64,000 nt of DNA from Pseudolabrys sp. (GTDB lineage: Bacteria > Pseudomonadota > Alphaproteobacteria > Rhizobiales > Xanthobacteraceae): contig JAUXXH010000035.1 of the NCBI GenBank assembly GCA_030684935.1, positions 1 through 64,000 on the forward strand, in the 5' to 3' direction. Below the pieces are notes generated by a model, which saw only the letters and a program-made list of their open reading frames with translations, did not search any database and was not told where the DNA came from. The position numbers were made by a program, and so were the translations under genes. This document shows positions 34,500-42,881 of this stretch, piece by piece; positions within the stretch are counted from its first letter, which is position 1, and every line of letters starts with the position of its first letter.

Positions 34500-34844
34500 C
34501 TAGCGTTTGCTGTTGCGCCGGTTCGACTTGCGGACCACCGGGCGCTTTCGGGTGGCAATGCCGGCGACGCGTGTCTTGCGTTTGGTGGTTCTGGCAGCGC
34601 GCCGTGCCATGGTGCGGGTCTTGGCCGCAGCGGCCCTCTTCTTTCGCGCCGGGTTCTTTTTCTTTGCCTTGCGCTTTTTCTTCTTGCTGCCGCCAATCGA
34701 GCGCAACGACTTGCGGGCATCGGCCAGCGCGTCGAGCAGTTGTTCGATGGTGGCTTCCGCCGTCTTGGCGCTGGGCTTGAAATAGCCGCTCAATGTCTTG
34801 CGGGTCGATCGGAAGGTACGGGAAACAAGGTTGCGTTTAGCCAT
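34500..34844 (-). CDS. Small lysine/arginine-rich histone-like protein
   Basis: 114 residues from ATG 34844, with a GGGGG-type Shine-Dalgarno. The first 50 residues are a folded-looking helical segment (TRKTLSGYFKPSAKTAEATIEQLLDALADARKSLRSI). The rest is extremely basic with KKKKRKAKKKN, ARKKRAAAAK and repeated R-K/T-K-R motifs, like bacterial H1-type nucleoid proteins. It should bind nucleic acid without sequence preference. Its stop is only 4 bp from the cheR stop, convergent. No known regulator family matches. Confidence 0.72.
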   Translation of the reverse strand: MAKRNLVSRTFRSTRKTLSGYFKPSAKTAEATIEQLLDALADARKSLRSIGGSKKKKRKAKKKNPARKKRAAAAKTRTMARRAARTTKRKTRVAGIATRKRPVVRKSNRRNSKR

Positions 34845-34905
34845 GAAGCCCCCCTGGCTGGAATGGAACTTTGGTTCCAACGCGCAAGGCGGAAAATGGT
34901 TGCCC

Positions 34906-34942
34906 AAAAAAGAAGCCGCCCCGGCCAACAGGCCGGAGCGGC
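34906..34942 (-). terminator. Rho-independent terminator of the DUF1236 gene
   Basis: GCCGCCCCGGCC (34915-34926) pairs with GGCCGGAGCGGC (34931-34942) with one mismatch and an AACA loop. On the minus strand it is followed by a T-run (A-run at 34906-34911 on the plus strand). It lies 20 bp after the DUF1236 stop. Confidence 0.8.
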
Positions 34943-34961
34943 GGGACGCAAACAGACGCGA

Positions 34962-35378
34962 CTACTCGACGATCTGGACAACGGTCCGCGTGCGCGGATC
35001 GACCAGAACCGGACGCTCGTTGATGTAGGTGTAACGGTAGCCGGTCACGTTATATTCGGCCGGAACTTCGTAGTAGACCACGCCGGATTCCGGCAGCACG
35101 GTGCCGACGCGAAGCTCCTGCTCGTAACGGTAGGACGGCACACGCTCGCGGACGACGTATTCGCGGAAGCGCGGACGCTCCTGGACGCCGAGAATGCCGC
35201 CGATGGTGCCGCCGACGGCGCCGACAGTGCCGCCAACGATCGCACCGACCGGACCGGCAGCCTTCGCGCCGTCTTCGGCGCCCTGCTGGGCGCCGCGCAC
35301 GGTGCCTTGCGCCTGCGCGGTGACCGGCAGCGCGAGAGCCGCGAGAAGCAGGGCCGACGCCACATATTTGGAATTCAT
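34962..35378 (-). CDS. Exported DUF1236 protein
   Basis: 138 residues from ATG 35378, GGAG six bases upstream. Signal peptide MNSKYVASALLLAALALPVT, AQAQ. Residues 25-65 are a glycine-rich hydrophobic patch (GPVGAIVGGTVGAVGGTIGGILG) of the glycine-zipper sort that can insert in membranes. The C-terminal DUF1236 part holds GYRYTYINERPVLVDPRTRTVVQIVE, the family's usual end. Likely an envelope stress or outer-membrane-associated protein. Its own terminator follows. Confidence 0.83.
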   Translation of the reverse strand: MNSKYVASALLLAALALPVTAQAQGTVRGAQQGAEDGAKAAGPVGAIVGGTVGAVGGTIGGILGVQERPRFREYVVRERVPSYRYEQELRVGTVLPESGVVYYEVPAEYNVTGYRYTYINERPVLVDPRTRTVVQIVE

Positions 35379-35534
35379 GTATCGCTCCATGGTGGGGTAC
35401 CAGCCGGAAGGCCGGACCGCACATTCAAGCCGCAGCCGCAGCTTTCGTTCCATGACAGGGGCAAACGTTTATCGGAACGATTTACGCCGGTATCGCTTGT
35501 TGCCGGGACCGGGCACAGGCGAAGGACGAGTTCC

Positions 35535-35624
35535 ATGTTGGCAATGCAGATCATCGGCGGCGTGTTCGTGCTGCTGTTCCTTGCCGCGGCCATGACCGGC
35601 ATTGAAGGCACCGAAAACCGCTAG
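35535..35624 (+). CDS. 29-residue single-helix membrane microprotein
   Basis: ATG 35535 follows AAGGA at good spacing. The product MLAMQIIGGVFVLLFLAAAM, then TGIEGTENR, is one transmembrane helix with a short charged tail. A strong terminator stands 31 bp downstream, which supports a real transcript. It is too short to be certain. Confidence 0.45.
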   Translation: MLAMQIIGGVFVLLFLAAAMTGIEGTENR

Positions 35625-35654
35625 GCTCCGGCACTGCCGCCTTGGCCGCCTACG

Positions 35655-35683
35655 AAAAAACCCCGCCGTTTCCGGCGGGGTTT
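35655..35683. terminator. Bidirectional Rho-independent terminator
   Basis: CCCCGCCG (35661-35668) and CGGCGGGG (35673-35680) form a perfect stem, flanked by A6 on the left and TTT on the right. It separates the microprotein gene (+) from ctrA (−). Confidence 0.8.
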
Positions 35684-35796
35684 GAGTTGGGAGGAGTGAG
35701 CCGAAAAGGCTCCTCAAGATGTACGCAGACGCAACGGGTGGATTTCAAATCACACTCGCAGTGTCGCGGGCAGGGCGGTTGAACCGCCCGCCAAAC

Positions 35797-36498
35797 TTAA
35801 GCGGGGATCCGCTCCTCGGCCTCATGCGGCTCGCGCAGCACGTAGCCGCGGCCCCACACGGTCTCGATGTAGTTCTTGCCGCTCGACGCGTTCGCCAGCT
35901 TCTTGCGCAGCTTGCAGATGAACACGTCGATGATCTTGAGTTCGGGCTCGTCCATGCCGCCGTAGAGATGGTTGAGGAACATCTCCTTGGTGAGCGTGGT
36001 GCCTTTGCGGAGCGAGAGCAGCTCCAGCATCTGATATTCCTTGCCCGTCAGGTGGACACGCTGGCCGCCGACTTCGACCGTCTTGGTGTCGAGGTTGACC
36101 ACCAGATCGCCGGTGTTGATGACCGACTGGGCGTGACCCTTGGAGCGGCGCACAATGGCGTGGATGCGGGCGATCAGCTCGTCCTTGTGGAACGGCTTGG
36201 TCATGTAATCGTCGGCGCCGAAGCCGAGACCCTTCACCTTGTCCTCGATACCGGCGAGGCCGGAGAGAATTAGGATCGGCGTCTTGACCTTGGACACCCG
36301 GAGGGACCGCAGCACCTCGAAACCCGACATGTCGGGGAGGTTCAGGTCCAAAAGGATGATGTCGTAGTCGTACAGCTTGCCGAGATCGACCCCTTCTTCC
36401 CCGAGATCCGTCGTATAGACGTTGAAACTCTCGGATTTGAGCATCAGCTCAATCGATTGGGCGGTCGCGCTGTCGTCTTCAATCAGTAGAACGCGCAT
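35797..36498 (-). CDS. ctrA: Cell-cycle response regulator CtrA
   Basis: 233 residues, OmpR-type. Receiver: [20 protein letters not shown], phosphosite Asp51 in [18 protein letters not shown], Lys in [14 protein letters not shown]-binding winged helix: [52 protein letters not shown], and [15 protein letters not shown]. CtrA, phosphorylated via ChpT, controls flagellar, chemotaxis and division genes through TTAA-N7-TTAA sites, several of which are visible in this window. The long region upstream carries clustered GANTC sites and one imperfect CtrA site, suggesting methylation-linked and self control. Divergent from fliI. Confidence 0.96.
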   Translation of the reverse strand: MRVLLIEDDSATAQSIELMLKSESFNVYTTDLGEEGVDLGKLYDYDIILLDLNLPDMSGFEVLRSLRVSKVKTPILILSGLAGIEDKVKGLGFGADDYMTKPFHKDELIARIHAIVRRSKGHAQSVINTGDLVVNLDTKTVEVGGQRVHLTGKEYQMLELLSLRKGTTLTKEMFLNHLYGGMDEPELKIIDVFICKLRKKLANASSGKNYIETVWGRGYVLREPHEAEERIPA

Positions 36499-36966
36499 TT
36501 AAGTCCCCTTCTCGCCGCAACCGGGCTTCAGGTCAGCGCCGCGAAAGGCGGCGAGTGTGAAAAAACGCGGTGGGACAAACCGATTCGACACTATGCGGAC
36601 ATGGTTAACAAAACCTGATTCTTCAGTGCAAGCATTCGCTGGCGAAAGCAAGCCGAATCGCCCTAAGATGTTGCCACTGAGTGATTTTTTAGCCACGGCC
36701 CGCTTAATGCTCCAGATCAAGAGTCGTGGTTAAACGACTCTACAGACTCGCCCCTTCCGTCCTGGCCGGGCGATTCGATTGGCCGTAGTCCCAATGGACG
36801 ATGACCCAATGATTAACGACGCGGGTAAACACCAAGTTAAAGTCCGGCCTTGGCCGGTAAGCCTAAGGGCGAGTTTACGGCCTTTTCGCGTTTTTTCGCC
36901 AGAGTGGTGCCTTCGGGAACCGTTAAAGACGTCCCGCGGCGAATCGGCACGCGTCGGGGACCCGTT
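36499..36966. promoter_or_regulatory. ctrA–fliI intergenic control region
   Basis: 468 bp between divergent genes. It holds eight GANTC methylation sites (36582, 36617, 36655, 36721, 36736, 36745, 36772, 36941 as first bases). An imperfect CtrA site TTAA-CAAAACC-TGAT sits at 36605-36619 on the ctrA side, and TAAA-CACCAAG-TTAA at 36826-36840 on the fliI side. A 7-bp inverted repeat, GAGTCGT/ACGACTC with GGTTAA between (36721-36740), lies in the middle. No coding gene except a possible longer fliI N-terminus from 36850. Confidence 0.65.
36826..36840. promoter_or_regulatory. Near-consensus CtrA box before fliI
   Basis: TAAA-CACCAAG-TTAA, one base off TTAA-N7-TTAA, 126 bases before the preferred fliI start. 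An extra TTAA lies at 36813-36816. Confidence 0.5.
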
Positions 36967-38292
36967 TTGAAAGCTCTGGCCGAACAGATCGCGGATATCG
37001 ACGGTGTCGAGATCTACGGCCGCGTCGTCGGCGTGCGCGGGCTGATGGTCGAGGTCGCCGGGCCGATCCAGGCGATGTCGGTCGGCGCCCGGCTCAATAT
37101 CGAGAGCGGCACAGGACGCGCCATTCCCTGCGAGGTGGTCGGCTTTGCAGGCGCCCATGCGCTGGCGATGCCGTTTGCGGCGCTGGAAGGCGTGCGGCGC
37201 GGCTGCCGCGCCATTGTCGCCACGGCGGCGGGCACGGTGCGGCCGTCCGAGCGCTGGCTGGGCCGCGTCATCAACGCCATGGGTGAGCCGATCGACGGCA
37301 AGGGGCCGCTGCCGCCGGGCCCCGCGCCTTATCCGTTCCGCGCCGCGCCGCCGCCGGCCCATGCCCGCCGCCGGGTCGGCGATCCCCTCGATCTCGGCGT
37401 TCGCGCGCTCAATACCTTCATTACGGTTTGCCGCGGCCAGCGCATGGGCATCTTCGCCGGTTCCGGGGTCGGCAAGTCGGTGCTGCTGTCGATGCTGGCG
37501 CGCAATGTCGCCGCCGACGTGTCGGTCATTGGCCTGGTCGGCGAACGCGGCCGTGAGGTGCAGGAATTCCTCCAGGACGATCTCGGCGACGCCGGCCTGG
37601 CGCGTTCGGTGGTGGTGGTGTCGACGTCCGACGAGCCGGCGCTGATGCGCCGCCAGGCTGCCTACCTGACGCTGGCGATCGCCGAGTATTTCCGCGACTT
37701 GCACAAGGATGTGCTGGTGCTGATGGATTCGGTCACCCGCTTCGCCATGGCGCAGCGCGAGATCGGCCTGTCGGCCGGCGAGCCGCCGACCGCCAAAGGC
37801 TATACGCCGACGGTCTTCACCGAACTGCCGCGTTTGCTGGAGCGCGCCGGGCCCGGTACTGATGCCGGTACGATTACTGGCATCTTCAGCGTGCTGGTCG
37901 ATGGCGACGACCACAATGAGCCGGTGGCCGATGCGGTGCGCGGCATTCTCGACGGCCATATTGTCATGGAGCGCGCCATCGCCGAGCGCGGGCGCTATCC
38001 GGCTATCAATATCCTGAAATCGATCTCCCGCACCATGCCGCGGGCCTGCGATCCCGCCTTTCTACCGGCGATCACCCGGGCCAAGCAGGTGATGGCAACC
38101 TATGCCGACATGGAGGAACTGATCCGGCTCGGCGCCTACCGGGCCGGTACCAGCCCCGAGGTCGATGAGGCGATCGGCCTGAACAAGCCGCTGGAGGCAT
38201 TTTTGTCCCAGGGCAAGGACGAGGCCTCGACCCTCGCCGAGGGTTATCAGTGGATCGAGCGAATCCTCGCCGGCAAAGAAACCGAAAACTAA
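36967..38292 (+). CDS. fliI: Flagellar export ATPase FliI
   Basis: 441 residues if begun at TTG 36967 ([20 protein letters not shown] follows), which fits the family length and N-terminus; GTG 36904 and TTG 36850 are in frame upstream. Walker [17 protein letters not shown], Walker [13 protein letters not shown], then [31 protein letters not shown] and [24 protein letters not shown] are typical. It powers substrate loading into the flagellar type III export gate, working with FliH and FlhA (both in this window). Followed by fliJ after 107 bp. The rare TTG start may limit output. Confidence 0.93.
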   Translation: MKALAEQIADIDGVEIYGRVVGVRGLMVEVAGPIQAMSVGARLNIESGTGRAIPCEVVGFAGAHALAMPFAALEGVRRGCRAIVATAAGTVRPSERWLGRVINAMGEPIDGKGPLPPGPAPYPFRAAPPPAHARRRVGDPLDLGVRALNTFITVCRGQRMGIFAGSGVGKSVLLSMLARNVAADVSVIGLVGERGREVQEFLQDDLGDAGLARSVVVVSTSDEPALMRRQAAYLTLAIAEYFRDLHKDVLVLMDSVTRFAMAQREIGLSAGEPPTAKGYTPTVFTELPRLLERAGPGTDAGTITGIFSVLVDGDDHNEPVADAVRGILDGHIVMERAIAERGRYPAINILKSISRTMPRACDPAFLPAITRAKQVMATYADMEELIRLGAYRAGTSPEVDEAIGLNKPLEAFLSQGKDEASTLAEGYQWIERILAGKETEN

Positions 38293-38399
38293 CGATATTG
38301 CCCCACAGTCGCTGCCTGAACGTCCGGCACGTCCGCGCATGGCCATGGATATTGGCTTAGCCAGCAGGCGAATTCGCGGCTTCGGGGAGTATTGAGTCG

Positions 38400-38822
38400 A
38401 TGAAGTCACGCGAAACCCTCATCCGCCTGAAAAAGTTTCAGGTCGACGAGAAGCGGCGCAAGGTCGCCCAGATCGAGGCGATGATCGCCGATTTCGACCG
38501 CATGGCCGGCGATCTCGAGCGCGAGATCAAGCACGAGCAGGACCGCGCCGGGATTCACGATCCCAGCCATTTCGCTTATCCGACCTACGCCAAGGCGGCG
38601 ATCGGCCGGCGCGAGAACCTCAAGCGCTCGGCCGACGAACTCAAGGTTCAGCTCGACGACGCCAAGGCGGTGCTCGGCGAAGCCTTCGAGGAATTGAAGA
38701 AGGTCGAGATGCTGGACGAGCGCGACCACGCCCGCGAGAAGGCCGAGCAGAACGCCCGCGAGCAGAGCGAACTCGACCGCATCGCGGCGATGCGGTTCAC
38801 CGCCGGCTCCGCGCACGCGTGA
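38400..38822 (+). CDS. fliJ: Flagellar export chaperone FliJ
   Basis: A 140-residue, highly charged, almost wholly helical protein (MKSRETLIRLKKFQVDEKRR, then KVAQIEAMIADFDRMAGDLE), as expected for the FliJ two-helix coiled coil that sits in the FliI hexamer. C-terminal helix LKKVEMLDERDHAREKAEQN. Identification relies on this architecture plus its place after fliI. It probably shares the fliI promoter. Confidence 0.85.
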   Translation: MKSRETLIRLKKFQVDEKRRKVAQIEAMIADFDRMAGDLEREIKHEQDRAGIHDPSHFAYPTYAKAAIGRRENLKRSADELKVQLDDAKAVLGEAFEELKKVEMLDERDHAREKAEQNAREQSELDRIAAMRFTAGSAHA

Positions 38823-38872
38823 GGCAGGCGGGGGCCTGAGTTCAGTCCCGCCAGCGATGCTGTCTGGCCGGA

Positions 38873-39673
38873 TTAAGCGCCGGTAAAATGCGGCTTGCGT
38901 TTGTCGAGCCAGGCGGAAATCCCTTCCTCAATGTCTTTGGTTGGCACCATGCGGGCGAAGTGACCGGCCTCAACGGCTAGTCCTTCGTCAATCGGCAGAT
39001 TGATGCCGCGGGTGACACTGTTAAGGCAGGCCGCCAGCGCCAGCGGTGATTTCTCGGCGATGACATGCGCGAGGTGGAAGGCTTCGTCATAGAGACTGTC
39101 ATGGGGGACCACCTCGTTGATGAGCCCGAAGTCGCGTGCCTTCCACGCTCCGATCGGCTCGCCGGTCAGGATCATGCGCAAGGCGCGCTTGCGGCCGATC
39201 AGCCGCGGCAGCCGTTGCGACCCGCCGAACGGCGGAGCAAAGCCGAGGCTGATCTCCGATTTGCAGAATTTTGCGCGCTCGCTGCCGATGGCCAGCGGCG
39301 CAGCCTCTGTGATCTCCGAACCGCCACCATAGGCCAGCCCGTTGACCGCCACGATGATCGGCTTCGGGAACGTCTCGATGCGCGCGGTCAACCGCTGTCC
39401 CCGCTGCACGAAGTCGCGCAGCGCCGTCGCTGCGCCGCTGCGGACGCTCGGCGCGAAGTCGGCGATATCGGCGCCGGCGGAAAAAGCCCGGTCGCCCGCG
39501 CCGGTGAGGATGACCACGCGCACCCCGTCGTCGGCTTCCACAGCGTCAAGCAGGCGCGTGAGCCGATCGATCAGGGAATAGTTGAGTGCGTTGAGCTTGT
39601 CGGGCCGGTTCAAGGTGAGCAGAGCGACGGCCCGGTCGATCTGGCAAAGTACGGTGGCGTCGGATGCGGTCAT
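38873..39673 (-). CDS. Enoyl-CoA hydratase/isomerase family protein
   Basis: A 266-residue crotonase-fold protein. VALLTLNRPDKLNALNYSLI, the oxyanion-hole stretch RAFSAGADIADFA, and PKPIIVAVNGLAYGGGSEI with ISLGFAPPFGGSQRLPRLIG are typical; Glu of SEITEAAPLAI-type replacement for the usual ALGGGCEL suggests it may not be a standard beta-oxidation hydratase. The C-terminal DEGLAVEAGHFARMVPTKDIEEGISAWLDKRKPHFTG is well conserved in the family. Divergent from a TetR gene with a palindromic patch between, so probably controlled by it. Confidence 0.87.
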   Translation of the reverse strand: MTASDATVLCQIDRAVALLTLNRPDKLNALNYSLIDRLTRLLDAVEADDGVRVVILTGAGDRAFSAGADIADFAPSVRSGAATALRDFVQRGQRLTARIETFPKPIIVAVNGLAYGGGSEITEAAPLAIGSERAKFCKSEISLGFAPPFGGSQRLPRLIGRKRALRMILTGEPIGAWKARDFGLINEVVPHDSLYDEAFHLAHVIAEKSPLALAACLNSVTRGINLPIDEGLAVEAGHFARMVPTKDIEEGISAWLDKRKPHFTGA

Positions 39674-39745
39674 GGCTTTTCACCTCGGCGGTGGCGGACA
39701 GGAAGCTGCCGCCACCGTGGCAAAGCCGGTGCCTTGCGTACACAC

Positions 39746-39760
39746 ACTAGTCAGTATACT
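39746..39760. promoter_or_regulatory. Palindromic patch, possible TetR operator
   Basis: ACTAGT-C-AGTATACT: two adjacent short palindromes 9 bases before the TetR start, in the 95-bp divergent gap. It may be the self-control site for both genes. Confidence 0.4.
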
Positions 39761-39768
39761 TTGGATTT

Positions 39769-40341
39769 ATGCCACGCGACGCCGCAGTGACCCGCAAGCG
39801 CATTTTGGCCGCGGCTTCCAAGCTGTTCTACGGCGTGGGCATCCGCGCCGTCGGCGTCGACGAAATTGCGGCGCGCGCCGGCGTCACCAAGCGCACGCTC
39901 TATTATCACTTTCGCAGCAAGGACGACCTGATCGCCGCCTATCTGGAAGGGCGCGACGCGCCGACGCTGGCCATCATCGTCGGCTGGCTGGATGCTGCCA
40001 AGGGCTCTTTCGCCGACCGGATCGTCGCGGTGTTCAGGGAGACCGGCAAGCTGGCGCGCCATCCGAAATGGCGTGGCTGCGGCTTTCTGCGCACGACGGC
40101 CGAGCTTGTCGCCACGCCCGGTCATCCGGCGATCAAGGCCTGCGCCGCTCACAAGAAGAAACTGGAGGCGGAATTCGAGCGCCGCATTGCAGTGGATGGC
40201 CTGAGCGACCCGGCGACGCGCGCGCGGCAAATCATGCTTCTGTTCGATGGGGCTTTCTCATCGATGCTGGTGCATCGCGATCCGGCCTATGCCGAGGCGG
40301 CTGGGCAGGCGGCGGCCGCGCTGGTGCGCAAGGCGCGCTGA
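39769..40341 (+). CDS. TetR/AcrR family transcriptional regulator
   Basis: 190 residues. HTH: TRKRILAAASKLFYGVGIRAVGVDEIAARAGVTKRTLYYHFRSKDDLIAAYLEGRD. The ligand domain contains HPKWRGCGFLRTTAELVATPGHPAIKACAAHKKKLEAEF, which recalls the LfrR/YcdC-like group. Divergent from the crotonase gene; a repressor of that gene is the natural guess. Downstream it is separated from the ABC exporter by 194 bp with an FNR-type box. Confidence 0.88.
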   Translation: MPRDAAVTRKRILAAASKLFYGVGIRAVGVDEIAARAGVTKRTLYYHFRSKDDLIAAYLEGRDAPTLAIIVGWLDAAKGSFADRIVAVFRETGKLARHPKWRGCGFLRTTAELVATPGHPAIKACAAHKKKLEAEFERRIAVDGLSDPATRARQIMLLFDGAFSSMLVHRDPAYAEAAGQAAAALVRKAR

Positions 40342-40393
40342 CCGCTGCTTCGCGCCAGCAAGCCAGGATGCTGGACGTGTGCCGGCGCGGCGG

Positions 40394-40407
40394 TTGATTC
40401 AGATCAA
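40394..40407. promoter_or_regulatory. Perfect FNR/FixK-type box
   Basis: TTGAT-TCAG-ATCAA matches the FNR/Anr/FixK consensus (TTGAT-N4-ATCAA) exactly. It is 128 bases upstream of the HlyD-family adaptor gene. It suggests control by oxygen. Confidence 0.65.
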
Positions 40408-40535
40408 TACGCTGCGGCCAAACGCGCAACAGTCTGACCACGCGTCAGTGCTGCCGTCCCAACGGCGGTTCTGGCTCGCCATTGGAACTCCGCATGCGGG
40501 CACCAGGCGCCATTTCCTAAAATGTGTAGGTCACA

Positions 40536-41750
40536 ATGAAGCCAGCAGCCGACGGTCAAGCAGCAAGGTCGGGTCTCGCTGGTATCGCACAGCGGCCTTG
40601 GTTCAAGGCCGCGATCGCGATCATCGTCATCGTCGGCGTGATCGCCACAGCCGCCTTCATCTATGCGAACCGCCCGGTTATCGTGCAGGTGGCGACCGCC
40701 ACGGAGAACGTGCCGATTCGCGTATTCGGCCTCGGTACGGTTGAAGCCCAAGTCCTCTCGAAGATCGGGTTCGAGGTTGGGGCCACGCTGGTTGAGCTGA
40801 ACGCCGACCATGGCGACCGTGTGACCAAGGGTCAGGTGCTGGCGCGCCTCAATCTCGGCGAGCAGGAGGCCAAGGTTGCCAAGGCGCGGGCCGCGCTTCT
40901 TGTCGCCGAGGCCAATATCAAGAAGGCCGGTGCCAATCTTGAGAAAACGCAGGCCGTGCTGGCCCAGAAGCAGGCCGCCAACCAGCGCAAGCAAGCCCTT
41001 GTCGGTCGCGACATCGTCACCCAGCAGGTCGCCGAGGAGGCCATCAGGGACGAGGCCGTCGCCATCGCCGACGTGGCCGTCGCGAAGAGCGAGGTGGAGA
41101 CCGCCAAGGCGCAACGCATCGATGCATCGGCGCAGACCGAGTTTGAGGAGACCTTGCTGCGGCACCGGACCTTGGTCGCGCCCTATGATGCCACGGTCAT
41201 CGAGCGTCACAAGGAGCGTGGCACAGTCATCAAGGCCGGCGATCCCATATTCACGCTGGTCGCGAATGCCTCCTATTGGGGCCTCGCCTATGTTGACGAG
41301 GCCCGCGCCGGTTTCATCCAGGAAGGCCAGCGCGTCGATGCTCGCCTCCGATCGCGTCCGCAGGATGCTTTCACCGGCCGCGTTGTCCGCATCGGCCTGG
41401 AAAGCGACCGTGTCAGCGAAGAGCGGCGCGTCTTCATCAAGGGCGACAGTCCGCCGTCACAGGTCTATCTCGGCGAGCAGGCCGAATTCTGGATCACCGT
41501 TGCCCAGCTCGACAAGGCCTTGCTTATCCCGGAAGCCGCCGTGCAAGGCTACGACGGTCGGGAAGGACGGGTCTGGACGGTTGAATCGGGCCGGCTGCAG
41601 CGCCGTCTCATGAAGTTCCGGCACCGTACTGAGGACGCGCGGCTTGAGGTTGGCGAGAGCCTGCCCGTGGGGGTGCAGATTGTCTCGCAGGTAGAAAGCG
41701 GTTTTCGGGAAGGCCGTGCGGCAAGGGCAATAGAGGCCAGAACGAAGTGA
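40536..41750 (+). CDS. HlyD-family membrane-fusion adaptor of an ABC exporter
   Basis: 404 residues. One N-terminal membrane helix (AAIAIIVIVGVIATAAFIYA, residues about 27-46), then lipoyl-like halves: IGFEVGATLVELNADHGDRVTKGQVLARL and RHRTLVAPYDATVIERHKERGTVIKAGDPIFTL. Between them is a long alpha-hairpin (residues about 105-200, rich in A, K, E). It bridges the inner-membrane permease to an outer-membrane exit. DevB/MacA-like in context. Coupled to the permease gene through a GTGA overlap. Substrate unknown. Confidence 0.88.
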   Translation: MKPAADGQAARSGLAGIAQRPWFKAAIAIIVIVGVIATAAFIYANRPVIVQVATATENVPIRVFGLGTVEAQVLSKIGFEVGATLVELNADHGDRVTKGQVLARLNLGEQEAKVAKARAALLVAEANIKKAGANLEKTQAVLAQKQAANQRKQALVGRDIVTQQVAEEAIRDEAVAIADVAVAKSEVETAKAQRIDASAQTEFEETLLRHRTLVAPYDATVIERHKERGTVIKAGDPIFTLVANASYWGLAYVDEARAGFIQEGQRVDARLRSRPQDAFTGRVVRIGLESDRVSEERRVFIKGDSPPSQVYLGEQAEFWITVAQLDKALLIPEAAVQGYDGREGRVWTVESGRLQRRLMKFRHRTEDARLEVGESLPVGVQIVSQVESGFREGRAARAIEARTK

Positions 41751-42880
41751 ATCTCGCCTATCGAGATATTCGACACAATCTCGGTCGCTTTTTGCTGACC
41801 TGCGTCGGGCTCGGGCTCCTGCTCGGCGTGGTCATGGCGATGATCGGCATCTACCGCGGCCTCGTCGTCGATGCTCTCACGATCGCCCGTGCGCCGGCCG
41901 TCGATCTTTGGGTGGTGGAAGCCAATACGCGCGGTCCATTCGCGGAAGCTTCGCGGATTCCCGGTGACATTCGCAACGCTGTTGCCCGCATCGCAGGCGT
42001 CGCCGCCGCCGGCAGCATCACGTATCAGACGGTCGAAGCGGAATATCGGGACGCCAAATTGCGGCTTTATATCATTGGCTATGAACCGACTCGCCCCGGC
42101 GGGCCGCCCGAAATCGTGCGCGGGCGCGGCATCGCCCGCAGTCACTATGAGATGGTCGCTGACCGCACCGCCGGTCTCGAACTCGACGATCGCATTTCTC
42201 TCGGCCGGAACACGTTCACGGTCGTTGGGCTCACGCAGAACCAGGTCAATACTGGCGGCGATCCGGCCGTCTACATCACCTTGTCTGATGCGCAGAAGCT
42301 GCAATTCGACCTCGCGCCACCTGCCCAACGTGTGCAGCTGGCGCGGGGCGCCGGTACCGCAAGTCGAGATACCGTCAATGCCGTCGTCGCCCGGCTTCAG
42401 CCCAATGCCTCGGCCAATGCCGCCGCGGACACGGTCCGTCGCTGGAAGCACCTGTCTGCCATCACGCAGGAAGCGCAGGAGGAAATTCTGTCCCGGTCTT
42501 TGGTCGACCGGGCGCGGCGCCAGATCGGACTCTTCACGTCGCTCCTGCTGATTGTCTCAGCGGTCATTATTGCGCTTATCATCTACACGATGACGATGGA
42601 AAAGCTGAAGCCGATCGCAACGTTGAAATTGATCGGGTCGTCTGACCGGACCATCATCGGCATGATCGTCCAGCAAGCCCTGGCGCTTGGCTTCATCGGT
42701 TTTGCCATTGGGGTCGCCCTCATTCTCGGCATAAAGGATTCCTTCCCGCGGCGTGTCGTGCTTGAGCCCGACAACGTGTTGATGCTTGGGCTGGTCGTTT
42801 TTGTGGTGTGTCTGTTGTCCAGCGGACTCGGCGTGCGCGCTGCCCTCAAAGTCGACCCGGCGACGGCGCTTGGAGGCTGA
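41747..42880 (+). CDS. FtsX/DevC-type ABC transporter permease
   Basis: 377 residues from GTG 41747, overlapping the previous stop. Four membrane helices: LGLLLGVVMAMIGIYRGLVV near the N-terminus, and three in the last 130 residues (LLLIVSAVIIALIIYTMTM; VQQALALGFIGFAIGVALIL; VLMLGLVVFVVCLLSSGLG). A large periplasmic domain lies between (residues about 50-255). This is the MacB/DevC topology. It couples ATPase motion to the adaptor rather than carrying substrate through a classic channel. Confidence 0.87.
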   Translation: MNLAYRDIRHNLGRFLLTCVGLGLLLGVVMAMIGIYRGLVVDALTIARAPAVDLWVVEANTRGPFAEASRIPGDIRNAVARIAGVAAAGSITYQTVEAEYRDAKLRLYIIGYEPTRPGGPPEIVRGRGIARSHYEMVADRTAGLELDDRISLGRNTFTVVGLTQNQVNTGGDPAVYITLSDAQKLQFDLAPPAQRVQLARGAGTASRDTVNAVVARLQPNASANAAADTVRRWKHLSAITQEAQEEILSRSLVDRARRQIGLFTSLLLIVSAVIIALIIYTMTMEKLKPIATLKLIGSSDRTIIGMIVQQALALGFIGFAIGVALILGIKDSFPRRVVLEPDNVLMLGLVVFVVCLLSSGLGVRAALKVDPATALGG

Positions 42881-42881
42881 C

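Noticed and set aside
35773..35789. GGGCGGTT-G-AACCGCCC inverted repeat after ctrA as an operator
   Set aside because: It follows the ctrA stop and has no T-run; more likely an mRNA 3' structure, too weakly supported to list.
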